NCBI GenBank assembly: GCA_934215475.1
Contig: CAKPZY010000041.1
Location: 1 to 15,390 of the forward strand
DNA length: 15,390 nucleotides
Reading direction: 5' to 3'
Source of the DNA: an uncultured Ligilactobacillus sp.
GTDB lineage: Bacteria > Bacillota > Bacilli > Lactobacillales > Lactobacillaceae
This document shows, piece by piece, positions 13,973 through 15,390 of this stretch. The position numbers and the translations under genes are program-made. The notes under the pieces were generated by a model that was not told the DNA's origin, ran no database searches, and saw only the letters and a program-made list of their open reading frames with translations. The first letter of the stretch is position 1, and every line of letters starts with the position of its first letter.

Positions 13973-14995
13973 TTACACCTTTTTTTGAACAGACGCTAAA
14001 GCCGCTTTGACCGCCCTTTTCGTATTGACTCCTTTGATCAAGCCCTCGCCGATCCTTTGACTATTTCGCGACCAGTTATCATAAGTCTCAACAGACATAT
14101 GTGTGATATCCCCAATGGCTTCACTTAAGGAATCAACTGCTAGCCCACATTGTTTTTGGATCACAAAGTCAGCCAAAGCAGATTTTTTCCAAACAACTAC
14201 CGGCAAACCGCTGCTCAAATAAAGCGACATTTTGTGTGGACTATTGATCTTCAGGTAATTACCAAAATTTCCACTAACTTTTTCGATACTATTTCCATCC
14301 CACACCAAGCCAAAGCCTCTCCGTAACTTGGAAGGTAATATTTCTGTATCTACTTTACCCTGGTTGAGTAATTCCCGGTTTCTTGGCCTCGAGGGACTCT
14401 TACCATAAATGTCCACTTGAATTGGGCCTGGATGAAGTTTAGCTAAAAAACGAGCCTTATTTAAATTGCCAGCAAAGTTCAAAGTTTTTGCATATTTTCC
14501 CACCGGAACATCACCAAAATGATAATAGTCAAATAACTCCAAGTTTCCACATGGTACTTTGAGTCCTTCATTAACTAAAAATTTCCGCATAACTTTATTA
14601 GAAGCGATCACATAATCATAGCAATTCAAGTCCTCAACTTCTTGCTTAACAGAAGGTAATAATATGTTATTTTTAAAACGTAAAGAATCCAGATCATGGA
14701 TCAATGCCACAGTATGGATGTGAGCAGCAATTAACTGATCCATTAGCATGTTATCAAAACGACGGCCTAACTGAGAGGGATACTGAATAATTAATGTATC
14801 CCCAGCAGATAGGTGATGAAGCACTTTACGAACACAACCGGGTGAAAAAAACAGCTTCTCCACCCTGTTTCGGAACTTTTTTAAGGGGATGCTGGAAACA
14901 TTCTCTTCAGCCAAAAAATACGCTATATCATTTCTGGATTTCAATAGCGCATTATATGAGCCCTTTTTGATCAATTGTGTAACAAATACTGTCAT
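13973..14995 (-). CDS. Glycosyltransferase, Gtf3/galactofuranosyltransferase-like
   Basis: The 340-residue cytoplasmic protein is a GT-B-like glycosyltransferase similar to Gtf3 of streptococcal adhesin glycosylation and to proteins annotated as beta-1,6-galactofuranosyltransferases. Recognisable segments are GDTLIIQYPSQLG (65-77), ALIHDLDSLRF (97-107), LNFAGNLNK (172-180), GFGLVWDG (227-234) and INSPHKMSLYLSSGLPVVVW (250-269), in the order seen in Gtf3. The ATG at 14995 has AAGGAAAG about 14 nt upstream. With the downstream Wzy-like polymerase it forms a two-gene unit that would add a sugar to, and polymerise, a surface polysaccharide. The sugar donor and acceptor cannot be told. No priming transferase or flippase lies within the window. 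Confidence 0.85.
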   Translation of the reverse strand: MTVFVTQLIKKGSYNALLKSRNDIAYFLAEENVSSIPLKKFRNRVEKLFFSPGCVRKVLHHLSAGDTLIIQYPSQLGRRFDNMLMDQLIAAHIHTVALIHDLDSLRFKNNILLPSVKQEVEDLNCYDYVIASNKVMRKFLVNEGLKVPCGNLELFDYYHFGDVPVGKYAKTLNFAGNLNKARFLAKLHPGPIQVDIYGKSPSRPRNRELLNQGKVDTEILPSKLRRGFGLVWDGNSIEKVSGNFGNYLKINSPHKMSLYLSSGLPVVVWKKSALADFVIQKQCGLAVDSLSEAIGDITHMSVETYDNWSRNSQRIGEGLIKGVNTKRAVKAALASVQKKV

Positions 14996-15390
14996 TATTT
15001 ACTGTCGCTTTCCTTACTGGCAAAATTAACCTATTTAAATTTAAACCGTAAAAGCAGCTCTCATTGCTAATGATACAATAGCCGGTCTTACAAATAAAAT
15101 AAGTCGGTCGATAAATAAGTACAATACGGAAATAGCTTCTATAAATACAGCTGTTTATTGAGCTTAACTAGATATGAAGATGACCTTATTATAGTTTAGC
15201 CAATTCGCATTTGTATTATTACTACTTACCTTTTATAAGTTTTACTTTACTTTCTAATTATAATTGACCACGCAACTTCTCACAAATGAAGTGAATCCAT
15301 GGCACAGTTGATAAATAAAAAGGAGTTGGGACAAAACGTTCCATAATCCGATAAAATACCACCATATTTTCCTGTTTTTTGAAAATTTGG
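14996..15390. other. Upstream region of the glycosyltransferase gene, no gene seen
   Basis: No coding region is convincing on either strand. On the minus strand a perfect TATAAT (15188-15193) lies about 190 nt upstream of the glycosyltransferase, but no good -35 is found. A GGAGTTGGGACAAAAC stretch (15321-15336) resembles repeated non-coding elements common in lactobacilli, but its expected complementary arm is not visible before the window ends. Confidence 0.4.

Overview
The window looks like chromosomal DNA of a low-GC Gram-positive bacterium, most likely a member of the Lactobacillaceae. The reasons are strong AGGAGG-type ribosome binding sites, Rho-independent terminators with T-runs, an ECF-type vitamin S component, an OppA-type peptide-binding protein, a two-gene polymerase/glycosyltransferase unit of the lactic acid bacterial surface-polysaccharide type, and protein similarity to lactobacilli and bacilli. 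The placement is inferred from recalled family features, not from a database search. No tRNA, rRNA, CRISPR array, complete mobile element or phage gene was seen.

Layout. (1) 1-954: a plus-strand maltose/galactoside-type O-acetyltransferase after about 370 bp without a convincing gene. (2) 1007-4249, minus strand: a three-gene operon of DUF969, DUF979 and pyroglutamyl peptidase I behind a good sigma-A promoter, followed by a short-chain dehydrogenase with its own 19-bp perfect inverted repeat next to its start codon and a terminator after it. (3) 4356-5775, minus: a membrane-anchored polysaccharide deacetylase with a terminator and a palindrome overlapping its possible promoter. (4) 6003-8261, minus: a NiaP-like vitamin transporter and a quinolinate phosphoribosyltransferase (NadC) joined by a TAATG stop/start overlap, with clear promoter and terminator. 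(5) 8262-9244: about 1 kb without an intact gene, apparently a decayed plus-strand gene that kept its terminator. (6) 9245-10797, plus: a pyridoxal/pyridoxamine-type kinase and an ECF S component, preceded by a 14-codon leader ORF and closed by a terminator. (7) 10907-12697, plus: a cysteine-free, apparently non-lipidated OppA-like protein with a strong promoter overlapped by an inverted repeat. (8) 12785-14995, minus: a Wzy-like polymerase and a Gtf3-like glycosyltransferase, convergent with oppA across a 17-bp-stem bidirectional terminator.

Together the genes suggest a nutritionally dependent cell that scavenges vitamins (a B3 precursor by NiaP/NadC, probably B6 by the ECF S component and kinase) and peptides (the OppA-like protein, pyroglutamyl peptidase and the DUF969/DUF979 pair) and modifies its surface (deacetylase, polymerase, glycosyltransferase, perhaps the acetyltransferase). 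Nothing in the window is clearly a wholly new system. The best candidates for new biology are the DUF969-DUF979-Pcp operon as a pyroglutamate or pyroglutamyl-peptide uptake module, the possible use of external quinolinate by NiaP-NadC, and the unanchored OppA-like protein with its operator-like site.
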